From NCBI RefSeq assembly GCF_000812665.2, contig NZ_CP014327.1, forward strand, positions 4,121,501 through 4,185,500: DNA of 64,000 nt, written 5' to 3'. A program made the position numbers and the translations under genes. Below are positions 25,345-33,750 of the stretch, piece by piece. Numbering within the stretch: the first letter of the stretch is position 1; each line of letters begins with the position of its first letter. This DNA is from Falsihalocynthiibacter arcticus. GTDB lineage: Bacteria > Pseudomonadota > Alphaproteobacteria > Rhodobacterales > Rhodobacteraceae. The notes below the pieces were generated by a model. That model did no database searches. It worked only from the letters and a program-made list of their open reading frames with translations, and was not told where the DNA came from.

Positions 25345-26076
25345 CTAGGCCGCGGCGACGAGGACGCTTCGCAACTGCTTGATCTTCTGGGGATCGGTTT
25401 TATTCATAAATTCAGGTGCGAAACCAAAGCCTACCGTGATTTTGTCTTGCTCCACAGGGCTGCGACAGGACGCATGAAAGGATCGCACGCCGGTTGCATT
25501 TCCGATCTCTAGGATATTGCGCGCGTTCACACCGCTCCCAGCCACGATTTCAATGCGCCCTCGCGCGCGTTCTTGAAGTTTGCGCAAACACGCCATCCCG
25601 TCTTGCGCATTGAAGGAACTGCCCGAGGTCAAAATGCGCGAAAATCCGAGATCAATTGCTTGATCCAACGCAACAAAGGGGTCATCTAACGTATCAATCA
25701 CACGGTGGAGGGTTCGGATAAGGCTGCCCGAAGCGGCGATCATCTTGTTGAGGACAGGTAAATCAAGCATCGCCTCCGCCGTTGAGGCTCCGATGACAAT
25801 CCCAGCCAATTTCGCAGATTTAACAGCGTCAATATCGCCTAAAGCGACGTCAATCTCATGGGGTAAATAAATAAAATTCCCAGCCCGAGGCCGGATCATG
25901 GCATGCACAGGCACGAAACTGGTGCGCGCCAAGGATATCTGCCCCGCAGATGGCGTCAGCCCGCCAACGGCCAAAGCACTGCATAGCTCGATTGTGTCCA
26001 CGCCGTTTTGACAGGCTTGCAACCCATCGGGCGTGTCAATGCAAACTTCGAGCTTAAAGGGGGTAGATTTCATCAA
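25345..26076 (-). CDS. cutC: CutC family protein
   Basis: 243 residues of the CutC TIM-barrel family: LEVCIDTPDGLQACQNGVDTIELCSALAVGGLTPS near the N-terminus, HAMIRPRAGNFIY, then ILTSGSSFNAQDG and VAGSGVNARNI. CutC was named for copper tolerance in E. coli, but its biochemistry is unsettled. Here it is the last gene of the GlcNAc operon, 1 bp after nagA, which suggests a sugar-related rather than copper-related role. This is inference from position. Confidence 0.9.
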   Translation of the reverse strand: MMKSTPFKLEVCIDTPDGLQACQNGVDTIELCSALAVGGLTPSAGQISLARTSFVPVHAMIRPRAGNFIYLPHEIDVALGDIDAVKSAKLAGIVIGASTAEAMLDLPVLNKMIAASGSLIRTLHRVIDTLDDPFVALDQAIDLGFSRILTSGSSFNAQDGMACLRKLQERARGRIEIVAGSGVNARNILEIGNATGVRSFHASCRSPVEQDKITVGFGFAPEFMNKTDPQKIKQLRSVLVAAA

Positions 26077-26077
26077 C

Positions 26078-27211
26078 TCAAACCGTTTCGCCAGTAAATT
26101 CCGCCAAGGTTCCTCGCACAGTCAAATCATCGTGCAAGACCAGAACATCCTCTAAAACGCGTCCCTCAAGCTGCCCCAAATGCGGCAGCCCCATACAGGC
26201 AGCAGGTGTCGAAGTCGCCATTTTCAGCGCTTCAAGGAGGGGCGTTCCCGTGCGCTCGACCAAACGTTTCACGCCCTCGGCTTGCGTCACATGCGCACCC
26301 GCAAGGCTGCCTTCCGAGTTAACCAACATGCCGTCGCGCAGGTAAATATTCTTTCCGTAAAGTTCGAAATGATCTTGGCCACCAACCGTCGCCATAGCAT
26401 CGGAAACCAGAAACATACGGTCGCGTATGGGGCGAGCGCGTATGGCAAGGCCAATCATCTCGTCCGCCACATGATACCCATCGCAGATAATTCCCGAATA
26501 GAGCTCGGAATTGATAACCGACCCCACCGCCCCTGGCTCACGACCAAGCATCGGCGACATGGCATTAAACAAATGCGTCGCACAGCGCGCGCCAGCCTTG
26601 ATCGCCACCGCCATCTGTTCCGCCGTGGCCGCCGTGTGCCCGAGGGACACAACCGCGCCCAGAGCCGCAAGTTGCGAGATATACTCTGGTTTGGTGGCCT
26701 CAGGAGCAAGGGTGATCATCACCGGTATGCCCGCTTTGCGAAGTCGCGCAACAACCAAGAGAGTCCGCTCATCCATGGGCCTCACGAACGCGCCCAAATG
26801 CGTTCCGCGCCGTTCCAGCGAAATATGGGGCCCCTCAATATGCAGCCCCATAATGCCTCGATCACCCTGCGCTGTCACCGCAGCCTTGGCCACAGCATCC
26901 ATCACGTCCGGCCCATCGGTGATGACCGTGGGCATAATTGCAACCGTGCCAAAACGGCGATGCGCCTTGGCAATCGTCTGCATTCCTTCACGGGTAGGCG
27001 TCTGATTTAAAAGGACATCCCCGCCGCCGTTGACTTGCAAATCCACATATCCGGGCGTCAAAAGCCCCTTAATTGGCCGCGCATTTACATCCTTGGGCAA
27101 GGGACTTGAGGCGATTTCAACAATAACCCCTTCTTCCACACGCAAGCTGGCATGTGTCAAAATCTCATGCCCTGTAAAAAGCTTTTCTGGTTGCAACCAA
27201 AGCGCCATCAT
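26078..27211 (-). CDS. nagA: N-acetylglucosamine-6-phosphate deacetylase
   Basis: 377 residues, amidohydrolase superfamily: GYVDLQVNGGGDVLLN, the metal-binding HIEGPHISLERRGTH, SLGHTAATAEQM, THLFNAMSPM and the catalytic-Asp region VSDAMATVGG. It removes acetate from GlcNAc-6-P to give glucosamine-6-P. It overlaps the kinase stop (ATGA), so coupled translation. Length is normal. Confidence 0.95.
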   Translation of the reverse strand: MMALWLQPEKLFTGHEILTHASLRVEEGVIVEIASSPLPKDVNARPIKGLLTPGYVDLQVNGGGDVLLNQTPTREGMQTIAKAHRRFGTVAIMPTVITDGPDVMDAVAKAAVTAQGDRGIMGLHIEGPHISLERRGTHLGAFVRPMDERTLLVVARLRKAGIPVMITLAPEATKPEYISQLAALGAVVSLGHTAATAEQMAVAIKAGARCATHLFNAMSPMLGREPGAVGSVINSELYSGIICDGYHVADEMIGLAIRARPIRDRMFLVSDAMATVGGQDHFELYGKNIYLRDGMLVNSEGSLAGAHVTQAEGVKRLVERTGTPLLEALKMATSTPAACMGLPHLGQLEGRVLEDVLVLHDDLTVRGTLAEFTGETV

Positions 27212-28158
27212 TCCCCCTTCGCGTGTTCAGAAGTACCAAGATCAAACGCCTGCGCCTGTTGATGCTGAAAGCCAGCATAGGCCGCACCGCGCGCACCACT
27301 CGCGTCGCCGCCCTGCGCCAAAACAATCGCAGGGATGGCAAAGTCGCCAAATTGTGCATTTTGGGTCGCCGCTGTGAGCGCCTCGATCACACCGTCAATT
27401 TTGGACAGGCCACCACCAATGACGATCACATCTGGATCAACAGCCAAAGTAAGGTTGCACAGAAGATCTGCTGTGAAGGCACACCAAATCTCCCAAACGC
27501 GTTGCGCCAACGGATCCGTTGCACGTTGTGCGATAATATCTGGCGGGCTTACGCGTGCCCCCATGATCGTTTCGGCAATTCGGCTCATTCCTGGACCCGC
27601 AATATAAGTCTCGCTACAACCACGACGTCCACAGCCACATTGCACGATGGGCAAACCGTATTGCTCCACAAGGTGCGCAGGCGCCGACATATGGCCAAAT
27701 TCGCCACCGGTCATTGTGGGGCCCGCATGGATGTCGCCGCCAATGGCGACGCCGCCGCCAACCCCCGTTCCCAAGATCAGGGACATGACCGTATGGTGCC
27801 CTTTTCCCGCGCCAAAGATCGCTTCCGAGAGGGCCAAGGCACGACAGTCGTTGATAAAAACAACCTCGCGCCCCGCCGCACGTTCAACATCCCGATGAAG
27901 GGGACGCCCCGTAGCACAAAGGTTGGCCGTAAGCGCCAATTCCGTCGCAGGATTGATCAAGCCCGCCGCGCCAATTCCCAGCGGAACCTGATAGCCAGCT
28001 TGGGTATCAGTCCACGTCACAAGCCCCGCTAAAGCCGCAATAAGCGCGTCATAGGTTTGCGGGGTCGGCACACGTTTGCGCGCGACAACCTCCCAATCGT
28101 CGCCAAAAACTTGGAGTTCGATCTTGGTGCCCCCCAAATCTATGCCTGCTGCTCTCAT
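27208..28158 (-). CDS. nagK: ROK-family N-acetylglucosamine kinase
   Basis: 316 residues: N-terminal phosphate-binding GIDLGGTKIELQVFG, NDCRALALSEA catalytic region, GTGVGGGVAIGG, ExGH motif GGEFGHM, and a zinc-binding CGCGRRGC. It phosphorylates GlcNAc taken up by the ABC system. Kinase specificity is inferred from neighbours (nagA directly downstream, SIS genes upstream). Overlaps both neighbours by 4 bp. Confidence 0.88.
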   Translation of the reverse strand: MRAAGIDLGGTKIELQVFGDDWEVVARKRVPTPQTYDALIAALAGLVTWTDTQAGYQVPLGIGAAGLINPATELALTANLCATGRPLHRDVERAAGREVVFINDCRALALSEAIFGAGKGHHTVMSLILGTGVGGGVAIGGDIHAGPTMTGGEFGHMSAPAHLVEQYGLPIVQCGCGRRGCSETYIAGPGMSRIAETIMGARVSPPDIIAQRATDPLAQRVWEIWCAFTADLLCNLTLAVDPDVIVIGGGLSKIDGVIEALTAATQNAQFGDFAIPAIVLAQGGDASGARGAAYAGFQHQQAQAFDLGTSEHAKGE

Positions 28159-29222
28159 TTCACCACCGGATATAGCTTTACGCCCGCAACTACACGACTA
28201 AGCGTGCCGCGACCAGTGAAAGGGGCATCAACATTCAGACCCAAAGCTTCCGCCCATCGCACCCCAGCGATTTGCGCGGTTGCCACACACAACGGAGCAG
28301 CCCAAACCGCCCCAAACGGCATGGCAATATCAAGGTCACCGCCGACTCCGACGGCCTGTACACGCGCCATCGGGAATTGGCTGCGCAATTCGGCGATAAG
28401 GTCCATATCATAGGCCCGTGCAGGCATCTCAGAACTCACAAAAACCGTGATCGCCGTAGTATCGGTCACGAAGGATTTTGGACCGTGGCGAAACCCAAGC
28501 GAACTATCCCAGAGCGCAGGGATTTGTCCCGCAGACAGTTCCATAACTTTGAGCGCGGCTTCACGGGCGGCGAAGGCCAACGCCCCCGATCCCACATAGA
28601 CCGCGCGCTCAGGGAGAGGCGTCTCCGCGCCCATCAAAGGCAAGAGGCCGCGCAACTGATCTGACAAGGCCGCAAAGCGTTGCGCCACATCACAGGGCGC
28701 ATCAAACAGCGCCAATGTGGTCAAAAGCATCGTGGAAAAACTGCTGGTCATAGCGAACCCTGCGTCGTGGGTAGCTTCTGGCAACGCAATTACCTTGAGC
28801 GGCCCCGCACTCGCCCGTGTGGCCAATGCGCCATCGCGATTACAGGTGATATGTAGTCTTGGTGCGGTCGGCGCTAGGGCATCCAGCACGTCTAATGTCC
28901 CATTGCTTTCGGTGCTATTCCCAGAGCGTCCAAAACTGACAACAAGTGGGCGCACACCTGACAAAAACGCCTGCGGACGGCTGACAATATCTGTGGTCGG
29001 AACCGAGCGAAACCGTTTCCCCTCCAAGCCCGCCGCGACAATGTCGCCGATATAGGCGCTGGTCCCCGCGCCACAAAACCAAACCTCCTCAACGTCCAGA
29101 GATGCGATCCAAGCGCGCAGGCCTGCGACGTCCAATGCTCGCCCCCAATCGCGCCAAATATCAGGTTGTTGATGGATTTCGGTCCAAGTGGCCCAGCGAC
29201 CAAGGGCGTTCAAATCGGTCAT
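28155..29222 (-). CDS. SIS-domain sugar isomerase/deaminase (AgaS-like)
   Basis: 355 residues with two SIS domains: first with WFCGAGTSAYIGDIVA and SFGRSGNSTES, second with YVGSGALAFAAREAALKVMELSAGQIPALWDSSLGFRHGPKSF. The fold binds phosphorylated amino sugars. AgaS-type proteins are ketose/aldose isomerases or deaminases of galactosamine/glucosamine-6-phosphate. It lies beside a second, NagB-II-like SIS gene, so the two may split or share the deaminase step. Confidence 0.82.
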   Translation of the reverse strand: MTDLNALGRWATWTEIHQQPDIWRDWGRALDVAGLRAWIASLDVEEVWFCGAGTSAYIGDIVAAGLEGKRFRSVPTTDIVSRPQAFLSGVRPLVVSFGRSGNSTESNGTLDVLDALAPTAPRLHITCNRDGALATRASAGPLKVIALPEATHDAGFAMTSSFSTMLLTTLALFDAPCDVAQRFAALSDQLRGLLPLMGAETPLPERAVYVGSGALAFAAREAALKVMELSAGQIPALWDSSLGFRHGPKSFVTDTTAITVFVSSEMPARAYDMDLIAELRSQFPMARVQAVGVGGDLDIAMPFGAVWAAPLCVATAQIAGVRWAEALGLNVDAPFTGRGTLSRVVAGVKLYPVVK

Positions 29223-30222
29223 GTGGTTTGTGTTACCTTCGAAAGAGTGGTCGGAGCATCAGGGTTTAAGCCCAGCGCCAATGCCGTTTCTAAAATCACC
29301 GAATACATGAGCGTCAGGAGGAGCGCGGCACTCGCCGCAGGGGTCAATCCCTCACCCCCAACATCGGCGGGACTGATGCGATGCACGTCGCAACCTACCC
29401 CCCGAAAACGGGATTCTGCTTGGTCCAAACTGTCTTTTGTGCTGGGCAAACCCGTGTCCAAGATCAGGACCATAAGCGGGTTTGTCGCGAGTTCAAGGGG
29501 GCCGTGCAGCACTTCAGACGACGAGTAAGCCTCCGCATGCAAAGCACAACATTCCTTAAGTTTCAGCGAAGTCTCGATAGCAGCGCCATAACCCGTATCA
29601 CGGCCAATCACATAGATATTTCGCGCCCGCAGCAAAGCGGATTTTAGTGCTTCGGAATGGGGATGAATGGTCGTCGCGGTCTTAAGGGTTTCCACAGATG
29701 CTTGCGCACGTTCGCGGTAAGTAGGGCTAAGCGATGAGAGCAACGCCATCCCCGCGCCAATGGACCCGACAACGGTTTTCGTCGCTGGGACCGCAAGCTC
29801 TGGTCCCGCGCCAATCGCTACCGTCGTATGAGCGGCGACTTCTACTGCTGAGTTGGGCTGATTTGTGATGGCAACCACCGAGGCGCCGCGCGCGGCAGCC
29901 CCTTTGGCCGAACGCACCAAATCATCACTCGCACCCGATTGCGAAATCACAAGAACCGAAGCGCCCTCCATTTGACGCCCTGCCCGACGGAAAAAACCGA
30001 CGGTGGCAGGGAGGTCACAGGAATGCTCAACTCGCGCATCATCTCATACGACAGGATATTGGCCGCCGCGTCAGAGGACCCACGCGCAATTGTATAGATC
30101 GCTTTGGAGTCGACCAAGGACGCAACGTCGACAACCTGTGACGCGGCGCGGCAGAAAACATTCCGCGCCTGAGCGGTTTCTTTGGCCATATGTTGGCCTG
30201 CGATTACGTGTTCCATGCTCAT
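29219..30222 (-). pseudogene. SIS-domain glucosamine-6-phosphate deaminase (NagB-II/GlmS-like), one-base frameshift
   Basis: Starts at ATG 30222 (ATGA overlap with the oxidoreductase). The first part (MEHVIAGQHMAKETAQAR ... IYTIARGSSDAAANILSYEM ... SVGQGVK) and the second (MEGASVLVISQSGASDDL ... AVPATKTVVGS ... YGAAIETSLKLKECC) form one GlmS-C-terminal-like protein. They are joined only if AAA near 29966-29969 were AAAA; the present sequence shifts into WRALRFL and a stop. With the extra base the protein would be about 334 residues, normal for NagB-II, which deaminates GlcN-6-P to fructose-6-P. Confidence 0.8.
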
Positions 30223-31355
30223 GCCCTTAATTTCCAACTGTCAAATTCCGCCCAAGTTTCGGACAAATCCACCATGCCACCCGCGATACGGGCCTGATCC
30301 AATGCCATTGCCACAAGCCCCGCCTCAAGCGCATCAACAACGCCCACAGGTAAGCTTTTGGTTTCACCGCGCAAAAACGCTGCAATATCGCTCACCATCA
30401 TATGGTCCGCGCCGTAATGCGCCGACATTTTCGCTGGGTCGCCCTTGGTATAGTCATGATCGGCAATTGTTTCCCCGTCGCGCGCTGTGGCCTTGAGATA
30501 GCCGCGTACGAAGTCACCTTCAGCCATGCCCAGCGCCCCCATCACACAAAAACGCCGATGCTCATCAGGTGTGTTCAGATTGGTATGAAAGGCCATACTT
30601 GCGCCCGTTTCATATTGCAAAATCGCGGTTTGATAGTCGATGATATCGCCATCCGAGTGGAAGGCATCCGGCACGCTCTCCCATGCACTGGTTTTGCGAT
30701 GCATGATCTCGTTCTCGGTGTTTGACGTGGGTGCAAATTCGGGAACAAAGGATTTGCGGCCACCAAAACTTGCCACCCGCGTCGGACGAGAGCCCGTGAC
30801 CATGTTATAAATATCAATGTCGTGGCAGCATTTTTCGAGCATAAATCCGCCCGACCATTTAATCATTCGCCGCCAATCGCGCATAAAGAACGCACCGTGA
30901 TAGGGCGCGATATGCTCGTTCGCCTCAAGCGAGGTGATCGGCCCCAAGCGGTCCAGAATGGCGCGCAAATCCACCATATGTTGCGAGTAGCGCAGCACAA
31001 GGCCAACCATAACTTGATCACTCCCGTGCTTGGCCAGAAGTTCAGCCAATTCCATCGTGTCTTCTTTGGTCGTCACCACCGGCTTTTCGGTAAAAATCCG
31101 CACACCCGCCGCAAGGCCGAGCTTGATATGCTCTAGGTGAAAGCTGTTGGGCGACCCCACGAAAAACAAGTCCGGTTTGGTTTGGGCCAGTATATCGGCC
31201 ACGTCATCAAACCGCAGCACATCCTCGCCGATCATATGAAGATAGGTTGGTTGTGGATCGTAATACCCGACGAATTCAATTTCTGGCATGGTCTCTTTCA
31301 AGATCGAAAGAACATGCCCAGCGCGAAGCCCAATACCTGCAGTTACAACTCTCAT
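30219..31355 (-). CDS. Gfo/Idh/MocA-family oxidoreductase
   Basis: 378 residues: an N-terminal Rossmann domain (MRVVTAGIGLRAGHVLS) and the conserved EKPVVTTKED, then the substrate-domain signature GGFMLEKCCHDIDIYNM containing the catalytic lysine and histidine. NAD(P)-dependent sugar dehydrogenase; the exact substrate is not apparent, but it sits between the ABC ATPase and the SIS deaminase genes, overlapping each by 4 bp, so an amino-sugar or modified GlcNAc derivative is likely. Confidence 0.85.
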   Translation of the reverse strand: MRVVTAGIGLRAGHVLSILKETMPEIEFVGYYDPQPTYLHMIGEDVLRFDDVADILAQTKPDLFFVGSPNSFHLEHIKLGLAAGVRIFTEKPVVTTKEDTMELAELLAKHGSDQVMVGLVLRYSQHMVDLRAILDRLGPITSLEANEHIAPYHGAFFMRDWRRMIKWSGGFMLEKCCHDIDIYNMVTGSRPTRVASFGGRKSFVPEFAPTSNTENEIMHRKTSAWESVPDAFHSDGDIIDYQTAILQYETGASMAFHTNLNTPDEHRRFCVMGALGMAEGDFVRGYLKATARDGETIADHDYTKGDPAKMSAHYGADHMMVSDIAAFLRGETKSLPVGVVDALEAGLVAMALDQARIAGGMVDLSETWAEFDSWKLRA

Positions 31356-32449
31356 GATACGAGTTCCGGTGCGGATTGGCGTCGCAGGACATCGCCTTGG
31401 GCGTCAAACACATGGCAATCCTGTGGGTTGATCGACAGGATGATATTCCTGCCCTCAATGATGGGCACATCTCCTGGTAGTGACGCGCTGAACCGAGTTC
31501 CGTCGCCCACAGTGCCATGAGTGATCGACACCCCGCCCAAGCGTTCAAGGACGCGCACGTTTACGTCTAAACCGCTCTCGCCCAGAGCGACATTCTCGGG
31601 GCGAATACCCACCTCAACGCGGTCGCCGACGTGTACGGTGCTGGTGTTCACGGGGAGGGTCATTTTGTGACCGCCTTCCAAAAGGACCGACAATCCATCG
31701 CGTACAGAAGTAACCTCAGCGGGGATGAAATTCATATTCGGCTGACCGATGAAGCTCGCGACAAATTTCGTGGCGGGGTGGTGATACAATTCCATAGGCG
31801 AGCCAAATTGCTCAACACGCCCCGCGTTTAATACAACAATGCGGTCGGCCATCGTCATCGCTTCGACCTGATCGTGGGTCACATAAACCATGGTTGCATC
31901 GAGTTGACGGTGCAATTGACTCAACTCCACGCGCATATCGCCACGCAAAGCGGCATCTAGGTTTGAGAGAGGCTCGTCAAACAGGAACACCTTGGGGTTG
32001 CGCACTATCGAGCGCCCGATGGCGACGCGCTGGCGTTGTCCTCCCGAAAGCTGTCCGGGTTTGAGTTGAAGTTTGTCTGTGAGTTGCAGAATTTCGGCAG
32101 CACGGCCTACGCGGTCGTTGAGTTCGGAGCCGGATATTTTTTGAACCCGCAGCGGGAAGGCGATGTTTTCAAACACCGTAAGATGCGGATAAAGCGCATA
32201 GGATTGAAACACCATCGATATGCCCCGATCCACCGGATGCGCTTTGCTAACGTCCTTGCCTTCGATAATAATTTCGCCACTGGTCGCCTCTTCTAGGCCT
32301 GCAATGATCCGCAGCAAAGTGGATTTACCACAGCCAGACGGGCCAACAAAAACAACGAATTCCTTGTCTTCGATCGCGAGACTGATGTTGTGCAGCACTT
32401 TCGCTGTGCCAAAAGATTTACTGATTGCATTCAGGTCAAGCGTAGCCAT
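31352..32449 (-). CDS. Carbohydrate ABC transporter ATPase (MalK/UgpC type)
   Basis: 365 residues: Walker A GPSGCGKSTLLR, Q-loop FQSYALYP, signature LSGGQRQRVAIGRS, Walker B FLFDEPLSNLDA, switch THDQVEAMT, then a C-terminal TOBE/MalK regulatory domain (about 235-365). Energises the adjacent sugar permease. It starts inside the last codons of the binding-protein gene (18-bp overlap). Intact even though the permease and binding-protein genes of the same operon are altered. Confidence 0.92.
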   Translation of the reverse strand: MATLDLNAISKSFGTAKVLHNISLAIEDKEFVVFVGPSGCGKSTLLRIIAGLEEATSGEIIIEGKDVSKAHPVDRGISMVFQSYALYPHLTVFENIAFPLRVQKISGSELNDRVGRAAEILQLTDKLQLKPGQLSGGQRQRVAIGRSIVRNPKVFLFDEPLSNLDAALRGDMRVELSQLHRQLDATMVYVTHDQVEAMTMADRIVVLNAGRVEQFGSPMELYHHPATKFVASFIGQPNMNFIPAEVTSVRDGLSVLLEGGHKMTLPVNTSTVHVGDRVEVGIRPENVALGESGLDVNVRVLERLGGVSITHGTVGDGTRFSASLPGDVPIIEGRNIILSINPQDCHVFDAQGDVLRRQSAPELVS

Positions 32450-33720
32450 GGCGCATGCGTCCTATCGTAAAGGTAAGAAGGGAAAAGTAATGTGGGCCGC
32501 CCAACAAGAGACAACTCATAAAGAGCGTCGTCGAGTTCAACACCCGCGATGGTCACAAGGTTTTCAACGGTATCATCCTCAAGGATGATGCCCTGAACCA
32601 TATTTGTGAATACGGATTGCAACGATTTGAAATCTTCAACCAGCGGCTCTGGTCCACCTGTGGCAATCGAGGCAGTGAACGTGGGCCACATGCCATCGGC
32701 GTAGTACAGATCGGTTTTACCCAAGGCTGCATAGTCAAGGATCGGTGTCAGGCCCCATGTGCTGTCGAGGTCATACTGGCTGTCACCAGAGGTAATGGCT
32801 TGGGCCAATTCTTGCGCCAATTCTTCGTGGCCTGAGCCTTTGAACACAACGATCGAGTCGGTGATCAAGATTGTGCCGCTTATGCCCGATGGACCCGCTG
32901 GAATTGGCGCAACCATTTGGTTGATGCTCTCGTTGTGCTGTCCGTAACCTCAAGGACCCGAGATATACATCGCAATCTTGTTGTCGTTGAACAGGTCTTT
33001 GAGTTGATCGCGTTCCCACGCCGTTGGGCCGTCTTGCGAAACGTTCACAAGTTTACCATAGAACGCAAGGGTTTCGCGTGTTTGCTCACTGTCGAGCATG
33101 TTTGCGCCCGTTACGGGATCAACCACCGCACCGCCATTGGAATAGAGGTAGTTCAGGAACTGGTGCATTGTGTTGTCGAAGTCTTTGCCCGCAAGGCCAA
33201 TGCCCGCTGCGTCAGTGTTGTTCACAACCCCTTCGGCCAAAGCATAAAGATCGTCCCAAGTCGCAGGTGCGGCGCAGGTTTGGCCGGACGCTTCGATCAG
33301 GTCACAATTCATATAAAGCGCTTTTGTCGAGAACGCGTGTGGGTAACCCCAAGCGGTTCCTTCAATCGTCACAGTGTTCAAAACACCAGGTTGGTAAGGC
33401 GTGGCAGGATCGATGTTCGCAGGAACGATCAGGTCATTATTGGCCAATTGGCGCAATGTTCGTGAGCCCATATAAGCCACAGAAGGCGGATCGCCCGCAG
33501 CGGCCAACGTCAGGGATTTGTCTTGGCATGTCCCCCATGGCACCGCTTCAAGGTTTACCGTCACGCCATCGTGGTCAGCGACAAACTTGTCGACAACAGC
33601 CTGATCGGCTTCGCGCACTTCGCCGCCACACATGATGAAGTGCAGTTCCTCATCGGCCTGTGCCGCCATAGCTGTGCCAGACAGTAGCAAAGCCCCGAGT
33701 GTAATTTTCATTGATTTCAT
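32431..33720 (-). pseudogene. ABC sugar-binding protein with an in-frame TGA
   Basis: Signal peptide MKITLGALLLSGTAMAAQA, then a family-1 extracellular solute-binding protein to ISGP. The next codon is TGA (32952-32950) where relatives have tryptophan (TGG) in an SGPWGYGQ-type segment. The frame continues intact as GYGQHNESINQMVAPIPAGPSG to a stop at 32431, 429 residues in all. Thus one base change, no frameshift. Either recently inactivated or dependent on readthrough. It is probably the GlcNAc/chitobiose receptor of this operon. Confidence 0.85.
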
Positions 33721-33750
33721 TTTGGTAGTCTCCCTAGGTTGAACTTTTTA

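Noticed and set aside
26180-27010. 276-codon plus-strand frame opposite nagA
   Set aside because: Antisense shadow of a recognised gene; arginine/histidine-rich, no ribosome-binding site.
32950-32952. In-frame TGA as a selenocysteine codon
   Set aside because: The family has tryptophan there, the protein is a sugar-binding protein, and no SECIS-like hairpin was seen after the codon.
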